Positions 34,303-42,869 of a stretch of 45,703 bases of DNA are shown here, one piece after another. Position 1 is the first letter of the stretch; the number at the start of each line of letters is the position of its first letter. The notes below the pieces were generated by a model that saw only the letters and a list, made by a program, of their open reading frames with translations, did not search any database and was not told the origin of the DNA. Source of the stretch: Sphingopyxis flava (GTDB lineage Bacteria; Pseudomonadota; Alphaproteobacteria; Sphingomonadales; Sphingomonadaceae); assembly GCF_900168005.1 (NCBI RefSeq), contig NZ_FUYP01000028.1, positions 1 through 45,703 of the forward strand, read 5' to 3'. The position numbers and the translations under genes are program-made.

Positions 34303-35277
34303 ATGCACCGCTTGCACGGCGCCGCCGGGTTGGCGATAGACGGCGTCTGGAAACGCGCAAAAAGGGGACGGGCCATTTCGGTCGAGCAGGACATCCGGGC
34401 CGCAGGGCGCGACTGGACAGATCATTTCTGGATGTCCGCCGACGGCATCCGGTTGCACGCCCGCGTCTATGCCCGCCCCGGGGAAGCCGGGGACGCGCCG
34501 CCCATACTCTGCATGCCCGGTCTTGCGCGCAATGCCCGCGACTTCGAGGCGCTCGCGCCGCACCTTGCGAAGACGCGCAGAACCATCGTTGTCGAGTTTC
34601 GCGGCCGCGGTGAAAGCGCCTATGCCAAGGATCCTATGACCTACGTCCCGCCGATCTATGTCGAGGATGTTTCGCTGCTCTTGGATGAGCTCCAGATTGG
34701 CCGCTTTGCGACAATCGGCACATCGCTCGGCGGGCTGGTATCGATTCTGATGGCGGCCAGCATGCCCGGGCGGCTCGTCGGCGCCGTCCTCAACGACGTC
34801 GGCCCCGAACTCGAAGCGAAGGGGCTCGAACGCATCCGCGACTATATCGGGGCCGGCGGCAGCCAGCCGACATGGGTCCATGCGGCGCGCGCCTTGGCGC
34901 AACTCAATTCGACCGTGTATCCCGATTATGGTCTTCACGACTGGCTGCGCCTCACCAAACGCACCCATCGGCTGACGCCTGAGGGGCGGATCGTCACGGA
35001 TTATGACAAGCAGATCGCGGCCCCGCTGCGCCTGCCAGCGCCCGAGCAGCCAGTCGACCTGTGGCCGGCCTACCGGGCCTTCGGCGACATTCCGGTGCTG
35101 GTGCTGCGCGGCGCGCTTTCGGACATTCTGGCAAGGCGGGCGGCAGCGAAGATGGCCAGGATGCTGCCGCGCGCGCGGGTCGTTGAAGTGCCCGGCGTCG
35201 GGCACGCGCCGACGATGGACGAACCCGCCGCCGTTGCGGCGGTCGATGCTTGGCTCGCGGACCTGCCCGCATCGTGA
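34303..35277 (+). CDS. alpha/beta hydrolase
   Basis: About 324 residues from the ATG at 34303; a GTG at 34279 is possible and neither has a clear ribosome site. The nucleophile elbow is GTSLGG, the oxyanion segment is CMPGLARNARDF, the acid is probably in VLVLRGALSDIL, and the His in VPGVGHAPTMDEP. The family fold is complete. The substrate is unknown. Its stop overlaps the glycosyltransferase start (GTGA), so the two are co-translated. Confidence 0.85.
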   Translation: MHRLHGAAGLAIDGVWKRAKRGRAISVEQDIRAAGRDWTDHFWMSADGIRLHARVYARPGEAGDAPPILCMPGLARNARDFEALAPHLAKTRRTIVVEFRGRGESAYAKDPMTYVPPIYVEDVSLLLDELQIGRFATIGTSLGGLVSILMAASMPGRLVGAVLNDVGPELEAKGLERIRDYIGAGGSQPTWVHAARALAQLNSTVYPDYGLHDWLRLTKRTHRLTPEGRIVTDYDKQIAAPLRLPAPEQPVDLWPAYRAFGDIPVLVLRGALSDILARRAAAKMARMLPRARVVEVPGVGHAPTMDEPAAVAAVDAWLADLPAS

Positions 35278-36434
35278 CCGGCCGCGAGCACCCGGTCCGC
35301 ATCCTGCACCTCCATTCGAGCTTCTCGCTCGGCGGCAAGGAAGCGCGCGCGGTGCGCCTGATGAACCTCATGGGAGATCGTGCGCAGCATGTGATCCTCT
35401 CGGCAATGCCCGGCGCGCTCGGCGCGCGCGACGCGATCGCGCCGGGGATAAAGGTGAATTTCCCGCACGATGCGCCGCCGCTTTACGGCAAGCCGTCGCT
35501 CGCCCGCTACCGCGACCTGGCTGCCTATATGCAGCACTTCGACCTCGTTCTCAGCTATAATTGGGGGGCGATGGACGCAGTTATGGCGCGCCGCGTCTTT
35601 GCGCCGTTTATGCGCTTGCCGCCGCTCGTTCACCATGAGGACGGGTTCAACGAGGATGAGAGCGTCCAGCGCAACTGGAAGCGCAATGCGTTTCGCCGTC
35701 TCGCGCTCCCGGCTACAGAGGCGCTGGTCGTGCCGTCGGTTCTGCTCCAAAAGATCGCCGCCGCCGAATGGAAGATGAGTGCGCGCACGCGGCTGATCCG
35801 CAACGGGATAGACGTGTCTGCCTATTCTCGAAGTCCGACCATGCTGATCCCCGGCCTCGTGCGGCGTGCGGGCGAGGTCGTGATCGGCACGGTTGCCGGC
35901 CTGCGCAAGGTCAAGGATTTGCCGCGGCTCGTTCGCGCAGTGGCAATTCTGCCGCCGCATGTGAGACTGGTAATCGTTGGCGAGGGTCCCGAGCGCGCGG
36001 CGATTGCCGCCGAGGCGGTGGCCTGCGGCATGCAGGATCGGCTCGTCATGCCCGGCTTCATGCCCGAGCCAGCGCGCTGGATCGGCCATTTCGACCTGCT
36101 TGCCCTGTCCTCGCTTAGCGAACAGGCACCGATTGCAGTAATCGAAGCGATGGCGGCGGGCCTTCCGGTCATCAGCCCCGATGTCGGCGACGTCGCAGCG
36201 ATGGTGGCGCACGAAAACCGGCCGTTCATCCCGGGCGATGAAGCGGCGTTTCGCGCCGCACTGCTGAGGCTGGCAGACGATGGAGCGCTTCGCGCGGCCC
36301 TTGGCGCGGCGAACCGGCGCGCGGCCGCAGAAGGATTTGACGAATCAATGATGGTCGATTCCTATGAAAGGCTCTATGCTCGCTCGCTTGAAGGCTATGG
36401 TCTTTTCAGCGGACGCTGGATGGGGATCGATTGA
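35274..36434 (+). CDS. family 4 glycosyltransferase
   Basis: 386 residues from the GTG at 35274, chosen for the four-base overlap with the hydrolase stop (a TTG at 35250 is also in frame). GT-B fold: RILHLHSSFSLGGKEARAVRL at the acceptor-side loop, GTVAGLRKVKDLPRLV in the linker, and the donor site with ALSSLSEQAPIAVIEAMAAGLPVI (shortened) carrying the E-x7-E pattern. The product is unknown; a cell-surface glycan or glycolipid is most likely in a sphingomonad. Confidence 0.88.
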   Translation: MTGREHPVRILHLHSSFSLGGKEARAVRLMNLMGDRAQHVILSAMPGALGARDAIAPGIKVNFPHDAPPLYGKPSLARYRDLAAYMQHFDLVLSYNWGAMDAVMARRVFAPFMRLPPLVHHEDGFNEDESVQRNWKRNAFRRLALPATEALVVPSVLLQKIAAAEWKMSARTRLIRNGIDVSAYSRSPTMLIPGLVRRAGEVVIGTVAGLRKVKDLPRLVRAVAILPPHVRLVIVGEGPERAAIAAEAVACGMQDRLVMPGFMPEPARWIGHFDLLALSSLSEQAPIAVIEAMAAGLPVISPDVGDVAAMVAHENRPFIPGDEAAFRAALLRLADDGALRAALGAANRRAAAEGFDESMMVDSYERLYARSLEGYGLFSGRWMGID

Positions 36435-36516
36435 CAAAGAGGACCGTCTTCCGCTTACGGAAACGGTAGGGGTCGGCTCGCGGGTGCGCAGCCGGCGGAC
36501 AGAAAGAGGTTCTGAA

Positions 36517-37920
36517 GTGTTCAAAGGTTTGAAGCCCATCGTCTACGGCGGACGCGAAGTCTGGCCGCTGGTCGAGGGTGGCAAGGGCGTATCGGCGACC
36601 AATCATCGGTCGAGCGGCGCTTGGGCCGCGGCAGGCGGCATCGGCACTGTGTCGGCCGTGAACGCCGACAGCTATGATGCCGAAGGCAAGATCATCCCGC
36701 AAATCTATCGCGCCCTGACACGGCGTGATCGACACGACGAACTTGTGAGCTATGCGATCGACGGTGCGGTCGAGCAGGTGAAGCGCGCCTACGACATTGC
36801 AAGCGGCAAAGGCGCCATCAACATCAACGTGCTTTGGGAAATGGGCGGCGCGCAGCGCGTGCTCGAAGGTGTGCTCGAAAGGACGAAGGGGCTCGTCACC
36901 GGCGTCACCTGCGGGGCAGGCATGCCTTATAAATTGAGCGAGATCGCGGCGCGGCATAATGTTCATTATCTGCCGATCATTTCGTCGGCGCGCGCGTTTC
37001 GTGCGCTGTGGAAGCGAGCCTATCACAAGGTTGCCAACCTCATGGCAGCGGTCGTCTACGAGGATCCCTGGCTCGCCGGCGGACATAATGGTCTATCGAA
37101 TGCCGAGGACCCGCTGGTCCCCGAGGATCCCTATCCGCGCGTCAAGGCGCTGCGCGACACGATGCGCGCCGAGGGAATTGCAGACGATGTGCCGATCGTG
37201 ATGGCAGGCGGCGTCTGGTACCTGCGCGACTGGGAGCATTGGATCGGCAATCCGGAGCTTGGCCAGATCGCCTTCCAATATGGGACGCGGCCGCTGCTGA
37301 CCGAAGAAAGCCCGATCCCGCAGGCATGGAAAGACCGCCTCCGCACCCTCGACGAAGGCGACGTGCTGCTTCACCGCTTCTCGCCCACGGGATTTTATTC
37401 CAGCGCGGTGCGAAACCCCTTCTTGCGCGATCTCGAGATGCGCTCGGAACGCCAGATTCCCTATTCAAAGCAGGAGGCGGGCGACCATATCGTTCAGCTC
37501 GATGTCGGGGTGAAGGGCAAGAATTTCTGGGTTACGCCCCACGATCGCGCCCGCGCGCGGGACTGGGTGGCCGAGGGATATAGCGAAGCCTTGAAGACCC
37601 CCGACAACACGGTGGTCTTTGTGACCGAGGACGACAAGGCGATGATCCGCAAGGATCAGGCTGATTGCATGGGATGCCTCTCGCACTGCGGCTTTTCATC
37701 GTGGAAGGACCATGATGATTATTCGACCGGCTATCTCGCCGACCCTCGCAGCTTCTGCATCCAGAAAACGCTGCAGGACATCGCGCACGGCGGCGACACC
37801 GAACAGAATCTGATGTTTGCAGGTCATGCCGCGTTCAACTTCAAGACCGACCCCTTCTATTCGAACAACTTCACCCCAACGGTGAAGCAGCTGGTCGACC
37901 GGATTTTGACGGGGGATTAA
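36517..37920 (+). CDS. nitronate monooxygenase-like flavoprotein with C-terminal Cys cluster
   Basis: 467 residues from the GTG at 36517, seven bases after AGAGG; the open frame upstream overlaps the glycosyltransferase gene. FMN-dependent TIM-barrel signatures of the 2-nitropropane dioxygenase/FabK family are seen: VTCGAGMPYKLSEIA, PIISSARAF, VVYEDPWLAGGHNG, VPIVMAGGVW and FQYGTRPLLTEE. It is about 100-140 residues longer than common members. The extra C-terminal part contains DCMGCLSHCGF followed by SFCIQK, a Cys pattern that could hold an iron-sulfur cluster. The substrate is unknown and true nitronate activity is not assured. Confidence 0.8.
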   Translation: MFKGLKPIVYGGREVWPLVEGGKGVSATNHRSSGAWAAAGGIGTVSAVNADSYDAEGKIIPQIYRALTRRDRHDELVSYAIDGAVEQVKRAYDIASGKGAININVLWEMGGAQRVLEGVLERTKGLVTGVTCGAGMPYKLSEIAARHNVHYLPIISSARAFRALWKRAYHKVANLMAAVVYEDPWLAGGHNGLSNAEDPLVPEDPYPRVKALRDTMRAEGIADDVPIVMAGGVWYLRDWEHWIGNPELGQIAFQYGTRPLLTEESPIPQAWKDRLRTLDEGDVLLHRFSPTGFYSSAVRNPFLRDLEMRSERQIPYSKQEAGDHIVQLDVGVKGKNFWVTPHDRARARDWVAEGYSEALKTPDNTVVFVTEDDKAMIRKDQADCMGCLSHCGFSSWKDHDDYSTGYLADPRSFCIQKTLQDIAHGGDTEQNLMFAGHAAFNFKTDPFYSNNFTPTVKQLVDRILTGD

Positions 37921-37960
37921 TTCTGATACCTCGTCTCAGCGCAAGCCGGGACGATGGATG

Positions 37961-38959
37961 TCAGACCCATCCCTCCAGCACCTGGTCCGGCGGCCGGTGG
38001 CCGTCGCTCCAGGCGCGGATGTTGGCGATGACTTTTTCGCCCGATGCCTCGCGTCCTTCGATTGTCGCTGACGCGAGGTGCGGAAGGAGAACGGCGTTGT
38101 CGAGCGCGAGCAATTCGGGGTCGACTACCGGCTCCTGCGCATAGACGTCGAGGCCCGCGCCCGCGATCCGGCGGCTCTTGAGCGCCGCGATCAGCGCCTT
38201 TTCGTCGACGATCTCCCCGCGCGCGGTGTTGATGAGGTAGGCGGTCGGCTTCATTGCCGCAATGCGCGCGGCGTTCACCATTTCGTGCGTTTCGCTGGTG
38301 TGCGGGCAGTGGATTGTGACCACGTCACTGATGCGAAGCAGCGTGTCGATACTCGCATGATAGCTCGCGCCGAGTTCCTGCTCGACTTCGGCGGGCAGGC
38401 GTTTGCGGTTATGATAGTGAATCGAAAGGCCAAAGGCGCGGGCGCGGCGGGCGACCGCCAGCCCGATGCGACCCATGCCGATGATGCCGAGCAATTTGCC
38501 TCCAACGCGGTGGCCCAGCATCGTGCTGGGCGCCCAGCCCTCCCACTTGCCCGAGCGCATCAGCTTTTCGCCTTCCGCGAGCCGGCGAGGGACGCTGAGG
38601 ATCAGCGCCATTGTCATGTCCGCGGTGTCTTCGGTGAAGACCCCCGGCGTGTTCGAGACCATGATGCCTTTCGCGCGCGCCGCGGCAAGATCGATATGGT
38701 CGACCCCGGCTCCGAAATTGGCGATCAGCCTGAGCCGCTCCCCGGCGGCGTCGAGAATTTCAGCGGTAATATTGTCGGTCACCGTCGGCACCAGGACGTC
38801 GCAATCCGCGACGGCGGCTTTCAGCGCCTCGACCGAAAAGGCGCGGTCGTGCGCCGATAGCACGACCTCGAACAGCTCAGCCATGCGCGCCTCAACGTGC
38901 GGCATGAGCTGGCGGGTGACGATGACGCGCGGGCGTTTGGGGCGAGGCGAATCGAGCAT
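37961..38959 (-). CDS. D-isomer 2-hydroxyacid dehydrogenase
   Basis: 332 residues from the ATG at 38959. The open frame continues upstream to 39142 but that part is the remnant of a transposase. NAD(P)-binding loop LGIIGMGRIGLAVARR, catalytic Arg in INTARGEIVDE, Glu in VYAQEPVVD and His in LLPHLASAT. The sequence fits glyoxylate/hydroxypyruvate reductases, including NTPGVFTEDTADMTMALIL. The exact substrate is not resolved. Confidence 0.9.
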   Translation of the reverse strand: MLDSPRPKRPRVIVTRQLMPHVEARMAELFEVVLSAHDRAFSVEALKAAVADCDVLVPTVTDNITAEILDAAGERLRLIANFGAGVDHIDLAAARAKGIMVSNTPGVFTEDTADMTMALILSVPRRLAEGEKLMRSGKWEGWAPSTMLGHRVGGKLLGIIGMGRIGLAVARRARAFGLSIHYHNRKRLPAEVEQELGASYHASIDTLLRISDVVTIHCPHTSETHEMVNAARIAAMKPTAYLINTARGEIVDEKALIAALKSRRIAGAGLDVYAQEPVVDPELLALDNAVLLPHLASATIEGREASGEKVIANIRAWSDGHRPPDQVLEGWV

Positions 38960-39022
38960 GGCCGCCGATAGAGCGCGGCCGCCGCCGGGGGTCAAGAGGC
39001 CGCGGCCGCGAAGGCAGGGCGA

Positions 39023-39622
39023 TCGCATTTGACCGAGGATGGTTTTGGGGAAGGCGTTGGACCATCCGGAGCGTTTGCGTTTTCTCCTGATGGAGATTTC
39101 GGGTTTGGCGGTTCGCAGGACATTGAGGGCGAGCTTGCGCAAGGTTGCGAGATTTTCGGGGGCATGGTCCTTTCGGCTGCGGCGCGGCCGGCTGGCGTGT
39201 CGAACGAGCGCCGCAATGTCTTGCCGTCGATGGCGGCAACGCCGGCACCCGCTTCGCCAAGAGCGGTCAGAAACTGCTCGAAGCAGCGTGCAAAGGCTGC
39301 CGAATCCAGCTGCCGGAAAATCCGGGAGAAGCTGTCATGGCTGGGAACCCCATTCTCAAGGCGCAGAAATTCCCGGAACAGATCCTCGCGATCCACCGCG
39401 AAATCCGCAAAATCCGAACAACTCTCCGCCCCGCAAATCGACGCCGTCAGCGCCATCGTCAGCACTTCCAGCAGATCGTGACGCCGCGCGTTGCCCGTTC
39501 GCGGATCGCGAAGATCATCAAACGCCGCGGCAAACCAGGACATGGATATCCTCCTCCTTATTGCGGAGGACACCCAAAGAATCCCTATCAACTCATCGCG
39601 CTACTATATTTTTCAAATGCGA
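39023..39622 (-). mobile_element. ISAs1-family remnant, internally deleted
   Basis: Both ends carry the inverted repeat TCGCATTTGA (39023-39032) and TCAAATGCGA (39613-39622). On the minus strand the transposase N-terminal part (SWFAAAFDDLRDPRTGNARR, AIDGKTLRRSFDT) runs to about 39190, and then the C-terminal part (NLATLRKLALNVLRTAKPEI, TILGQMR) follows in another frame. The middle, with most of the DDE domain, is missing. The element is about 0.6 kb where a full one is about 1.1-1.3 kb, and it cannot move by itself. It is a direct-orientation repeat of the second remnant at 41650-42251. Confidence 0.85.
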
Positions 39623-39683
39623 TTCGCCTGGGCGGGTTGGCTTGAGCGTCACTGGCTCAAAAGCCTACGCGACGACCGACACC

Positions 39684-39717
39684 AAATGTCGGCACTTATT
39701 GACAAGTGCCGACATTT
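39684..39717. promoter_or_regulatory. perfect inverted repeat upstream of abiEi
   Basis: AAATGTCGGCACTT, a six-base gap ATTGAC, then AAGTGCCGACATTT: a perfect 14-bp inverted repeat ending 17 bases before the AbiEi start. AbiEi antitoxins are known to repress their own operon by binding inverted repeats in the promoter, so this is the likely autoregulatory operator. Confidence 0.65.
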
Positions 39718-39725
39718 TGTATCAT
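39699..39725 (+). promoter_or_regulatory. candidate abiE promoter
   Basis: TTGACA (39699-39704) lies in the centre of the palindrome and TATCAT (39720-39725) follows after 15 bases, slightly short spacing. The transcript would start near 39732, only a few bases before the ATG at 39735, which suggests a leaderless or nearly leaderless mRNA. Binding at the palindrome would block the promoter directly. Confidence 0.45.
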
Positions 39726-39734
39726 CAAGGCCGC

Positions 39735-40346
39735 ATGAACGTAGCAGCAACCCTGTCAGACAAGGCTATTGCCATTGCCCGTTCGCGCGGGATCGCGCGG
39801 GCGCGGGATTTCCGCGAAGCGGGCATCCCGCCGGCGAGCATCGCGCGCCTGTGCGAACAGGGGCAGCTCGTCCGGCTTGCGCGCGGGCTGTATCAGCTCG
39901 CCGACGCCGAGGACATTGACGCGGCGCATAGCCTCGCCGAAGCCGCGCGGCTCGCACCGCACGGCGTCATCGCGCTCCTGTCCGCGCTGCAATATCATGG
40001 ACTGACCACGCAGCTCCCACACACAGTCTGGATCTGCTTCCATCACAAGGCGCGAATTCCGCGAACGCTGCCCTTCCGCATCGAAACGGTGCGTGCGTCG
40101 GGTGAAGCCTTTGAAGCGGGCCGCATGACGGCCGAAATCGAAGGCGTCGCCGTGCCGATCTACGATCCGGCCAAAACCATCGTCGATTGCTTTAAGTATC
40201 GCAGCCGGGTTGGTCTCGACGTGGCGATCGAGGCACTGCGCGACGGTCTGCGTCGGCGCAAGGCGACTCATGCCGATCTCCGACGCTACGCCACGATCTG
40301 CCGCGTCCAGAACGTCATGCGTCCCTACTTGGAAAGCCTGTCGTGA
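39735..40346 (+). CDS. abiEi: AbiEi-type antitoxin (type IV TA)
   Basis: 203 residues from the ATG at 39735. The N-terminal winged HTH (AIARSRGIARARDFREAG, IARLCEQGQLVRLARGLYQL, shortened) binds DNA; the C-terminal domain carries LLSALQYHGLTTQLPHTVWI, RIETVRASGEAFEAG and YDPAKTIVDCFKYRSRVGLD. This is the AbiEi antitoxin pattern of type IV toxin-antitoxin and phage-abortive-infection systems. It overlaps the toxin start (GTGA). The perfect palindrome at 39684-39717 fits autoregulation. Confidence 0.88.
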   Translation: MNVAATLSDKAIAIARSRGIARARDFREAGIPPASIARLCEQGQLVRLARGLYQLADAEDIDAAHSLAEAARLAPHGVIALLSALQYHGLTTQLPHTVWICFHHKARIPRTLPFRIETVRASGEAFEAGRMTAEIEGVAVPIYDPAKTIVDCFKYRSRVGLDVAIEALRDGLRRRKATHADLRRYATICRVQNVMRPYLESLS

Positions 40347-41287
40347 CGAAGCCGCCGCAGAAGCGCGATATGGCGGTGTCGGTCCGCCAACGCCTGCTCG
40401 ACCAGGCGCGCGCCTCCGGTCAGGACTTTCAGCGCCTCCTTGTCCGCTACGGCATCGAACGGCTGTTGTATCGTCTGTCCCGAACGAATGCGCGCAACCG
40501 CTATGTCCTGAAAGGCGCGATGTTGTTCGCCGCATGGGCGGATGCGCCGTTCCGGGCCACCGGCGACCTCGACCTGCTAGGCTTCGGGGACGATGATGTG
40601 GACGCAGCGCGAACGATCTTCGCGGACCTTTGTCGCTTGGAACCGGACACCGACGCATCGGCGGATGGCCTGATCTTCGTCGCGGACAGCGTGAAGGTTG
40701 AACGCACGCGCGAGGATGAAGATTATCGCGGCCTGCATGTCCGGCTCGAAGCGTGCCTGAAGAGCACACGCATCCCCATCCTGATCGACATTGGCTTTGG
40801 CGATCCGGTCCACCCCGCGCCGCTCGATCTCGACTATCCGCGCCTCATCCCCGATCTGCCCCCCGCGCATATCCGGGCCTATCCCGCGGAAAGCGTGATC
40901 GCGGAGAAGTTCGATGCGATGGTCCGCTTCGATGCCGACACGACGCGGCTCAAGGATCATTACGACATATGGGCGATCACCGAGACATTCCCCTTCGATG
41001 CGGGAACGCTGCTCGAAGCGGTGCGCCGGACGCTCAATGCGCGCGCTAGGCCGATCCCGGTCAACTGGCCCGCCGGCCTGACTCCGGAATTCGGGAAGCG
41101 GCCGGACAAGCTCGCTCAATGGCGAGCCTTCCTCAATCGCGCCGCGCCGACGCTGGAGCCGCCGTCCTTTCCCGAACTGATCGACCGACTACGGCTTTTC
41201 CTCGGTCCCGTTATGCACGAACTGTCGGCGGCCGAAGGGGGCGGACAGCTTCACTGGTTCCCCGGTCGTGGATGGAATCAACTATAA
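40343..41287 (+). CDS. abiEii: AbiEii nucleotidyltransferase toxin
   Basis: 314 residues; GTG start overlaps the antitoxin stop. The DUF1814 nucleotidyltransferase motifs are visible: YVLKGAMLFAAW (Lys-Gly at the nucleotide site), RATGDLDLLGFG (D-x-D metal ligands), and AEKFDAMVRFDADTTRLKDHYD (shortened) with the conserved Lys-Asp segments. AbiEii/MenT-type toxins transfer nucleotides to RNA targets such as tRNA ends and stop growth, protecting the population from phage. The gene is full-length and in frame, so the system may be active. It is flanked by two degenerate IS copies. Confidence 0.88.
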   Translation: MTKPPQKRDMAVSVRQRLLDQARASGQDFQRLLVRYGIERLLYRLSRTNARNRYVLKGAMLFAAWADAPFRATGDLDLLGFGDDDVDAARTIFADLCRLEPDTDASADGLIFVADSVKVERTREDEDYRGLHVRLEACLKSTRIPILIDIGFGDPVHPAPLDLDYPRLIPDLPPAHIRAYPAESVIAEKFDAMVRFDADTTRLKDHYDIWAITETFPFDAGTLLEAVRRTLNARARPIPVNWPAGLTPEFGKRPDKLAQWRAFLNRAAPTLEPPSFPELIDRLRLFLGPVMHELSAAEGGGQLHWFPGRGWNQL

Positions 41288-41331
41288 GAACCGAGCAGCA
41301 AACTAGCCAGGCTGCCCGTTGTTAGTCAGTC

Positions 41332-41350
41332 GAATGCCCTAACGGCATTC
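41332..41350 (+). terminator. stem-loop after abiEii
   Basis: GAATGCC-CTAAC-GGCATTC forms a 7-bp stem with a 5-base loop 44 bases after the toxin stop. There is no long T-run; a weak terminator candidate. Confidence 0.35.
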
Positions 41351-41649
41351 ATCGATCAAGTTGTAGAGCTTGTCATTGCCGTCTGCCCGGCGTCATCCAT
41401 CTCCCTAGCCGGGTGCAGCCGGAACCCGCAGACAAAAATCGTGAAGATCAGCGCGCGAAAGGTCGGCGCATAGCCGCTGCCAAAGGAAAGTTGATGAACA
41501 CGTCATCGGTCGACGTCCCCGCTTGGTCGCCAAGCCTATTTCTTTCGGCTGATGCTCCTGACGGCAGCATTGGTCTCCTTGATCGAGATCGACGCGCCCT
41601 TGCTCGAGGCCGGAAACAGAATGAAGCAGCCGGTCGCGGCACTGTCTGG
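41351..41649. other. region without a supported gene between abiEii and the second IS remnant
   Basis: No frame here resembles a known protein. The transposase homology of the second remnant stops near 41650, so this stretch replaces the missing half of the element or was left by the event that brought abiE. The minus-strand frames read through from the transposase but change to unrelated, Arg-rich sequence. Nothing else was seen. Confidence 0.5.
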
Positions 41650-42251
41650 CAGTGCAGGGCATCGGCGGTGACAAGCTGGCCCGTGAGATGCGGGCATTCC
41701 AGAAGCGCTCTTGCGGCAAGGATTTCGCTGTCGCCTTCCCCCGGACGGAAGCTTTCCTGGCCGATGACGGTGCGTGTCCACGAGGCAAAGGCCGTCACCA
41801 CCGCCAGCGGCGATCGGCCGGCTGCCGTGTCGAACGAGCGCCGCAGTGTCTTGCCGTCGATGGCGACAACACCGGCACCCGCTTCGCCAAGAGCGGTCAG
41901 AAACTGCTCGAAGCAGCGTGCAAAGGCTGCCGGATCCAGCAGCCGGAAAATCCGGGAGAAGGTGTCATGGCTGGGAACCCCATTCTCAAGGCGCAGAAAT
42001 TCCCGGAACAGATCCTCGCGATCCACCGCGAAATCCGCAAAATCCGAACAACTCTCCGCCCCGCAAATCGACGCCGTCAGCGCCATCGTCAGCACTTCCA
42101 GCAGATCGTGACGCCGCGCGTTGCCCGTTCGCGGATCGCGAAGATCATCAAACGCCGCGGCAAACCAGGACATGGATATCCTCCTTACTGTGAAGGACAC
42201 CCAAAGAATCCATATCAACTCATCGCGCTACTATATTTTTCAAATGCGATT
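41650..42251 (-). mobile_element. ISAs1-family remnant, truncated
   Basis: On the minus strand the transposase runs from its start region (MSWFAAAFDDLRDPRTGNAR) through AIDGKTLRRSFDTAAGRSPL, SWTRTVIGQESF and GQLVTADALHCQ, then breaks near 41650; the C-terminal half and one terminal repeat are missing. The outer repeat TCAAATGCGA is at 42240-42249. The first 400 bases are nearly identical to the remnant at 39023-39622 and in the same orientation. Together the two bracket the AbiE genes. Confidence 0.85.
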
Positions 42252-42338
42252 CCGCTGGCCGCGAAGGGCTGTGGACGACGGGTCGTTTGCACGCTGCGGC
42301 CGGTTGATAATCTATGCCGATTTTGACAAGGGTTGGCC

Positions 42339-42800
42339 ATGACCAGCCGAAGATTTGCCCTGATTTCGCTCAGTCTTGCCGTCATCGGCCCCGCCGCTGC
42401 TCAGTCGTCCAGTCCCGAGCTGCCCTATTGGGCCTCGATCAGCGTCGATGAGGCACGGATGCGAAAGGGGCCGTCGCCCGACGTGCCGGTGATCTGGGAA
42501 TATCGGCGCCGCGACCTCCCAGTGAAGGTGATTGCGCGACATGAAAACTGGCGCAAGGTCGAGGATCCCGACGGCACGCGGGGCTGGATGGCTGCGCGCC
42601 TTTTGAGCCGCACGCGAACCGCGATCGTCACCGGCGGGGTGCGTCCGATGCGCCAGTCGCCCGATCCTGCAGCAGCGGTCTCCTATCGCGCCGAGGCCGG
42701 CGTGGTGGGGCGCATCACCGATTGCAAGAAGGGCTGGTGCCTGTTCGACGTCAAGGGGAAGCGCGGCTGGATCGAAGCCGACCATATCTGGGGCGACTGA
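42339..42800 (+). CDS. exported SH3-domain protein
   Basis: 153 residues from the ATG at 42339. A signal peptide (FALISLSLAVIGPAAAQ) is followed by two bacterial SH3-like repeats: SVDEARMRKGPSPDVPVIWEY with WRKVEDPDGTRGWM, and VRPMRQSPDPAAAV with GWCLFDVKGKRGWIEAD. This matches the bacterial SH3_4-type proteins found across alphaproteobacteria, presumed to bind cell-wall or periplasmic partners. It follows the IS remnant and is the first intact core gene after the accessory patch. Confidence 0.85.
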   Translation: MTSRRFALISLSLAVIGPAAAQSSSPELPYWASISVDEARMRKGPSPDVPVIWEYRRRDLPVKVIARHENWRKVEDPDGTRGWMAARLLSRTRTAIVTGGVRPMRQSPDPAAAVSYRAEAGVVGRITDCKKGWCLFDVKGKRGWIEADHIWGD

Positions 42801-42869
42801 TGCCCCCTGCAGCAGTGCGCAGGAGAGTGCCGGACGGTCGCCTGTCCGGCCCTCATACTGTCTCCTCGC

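Noticed and set aside
38960..39142. N-terminal extension of the 2-hydroxyacid dehydrogenase
   Set aside because: The extra residues are the C-terminal end of the ISAs1 transposase (NVLRTAKPEI, TILGQMR) read through into the gene.
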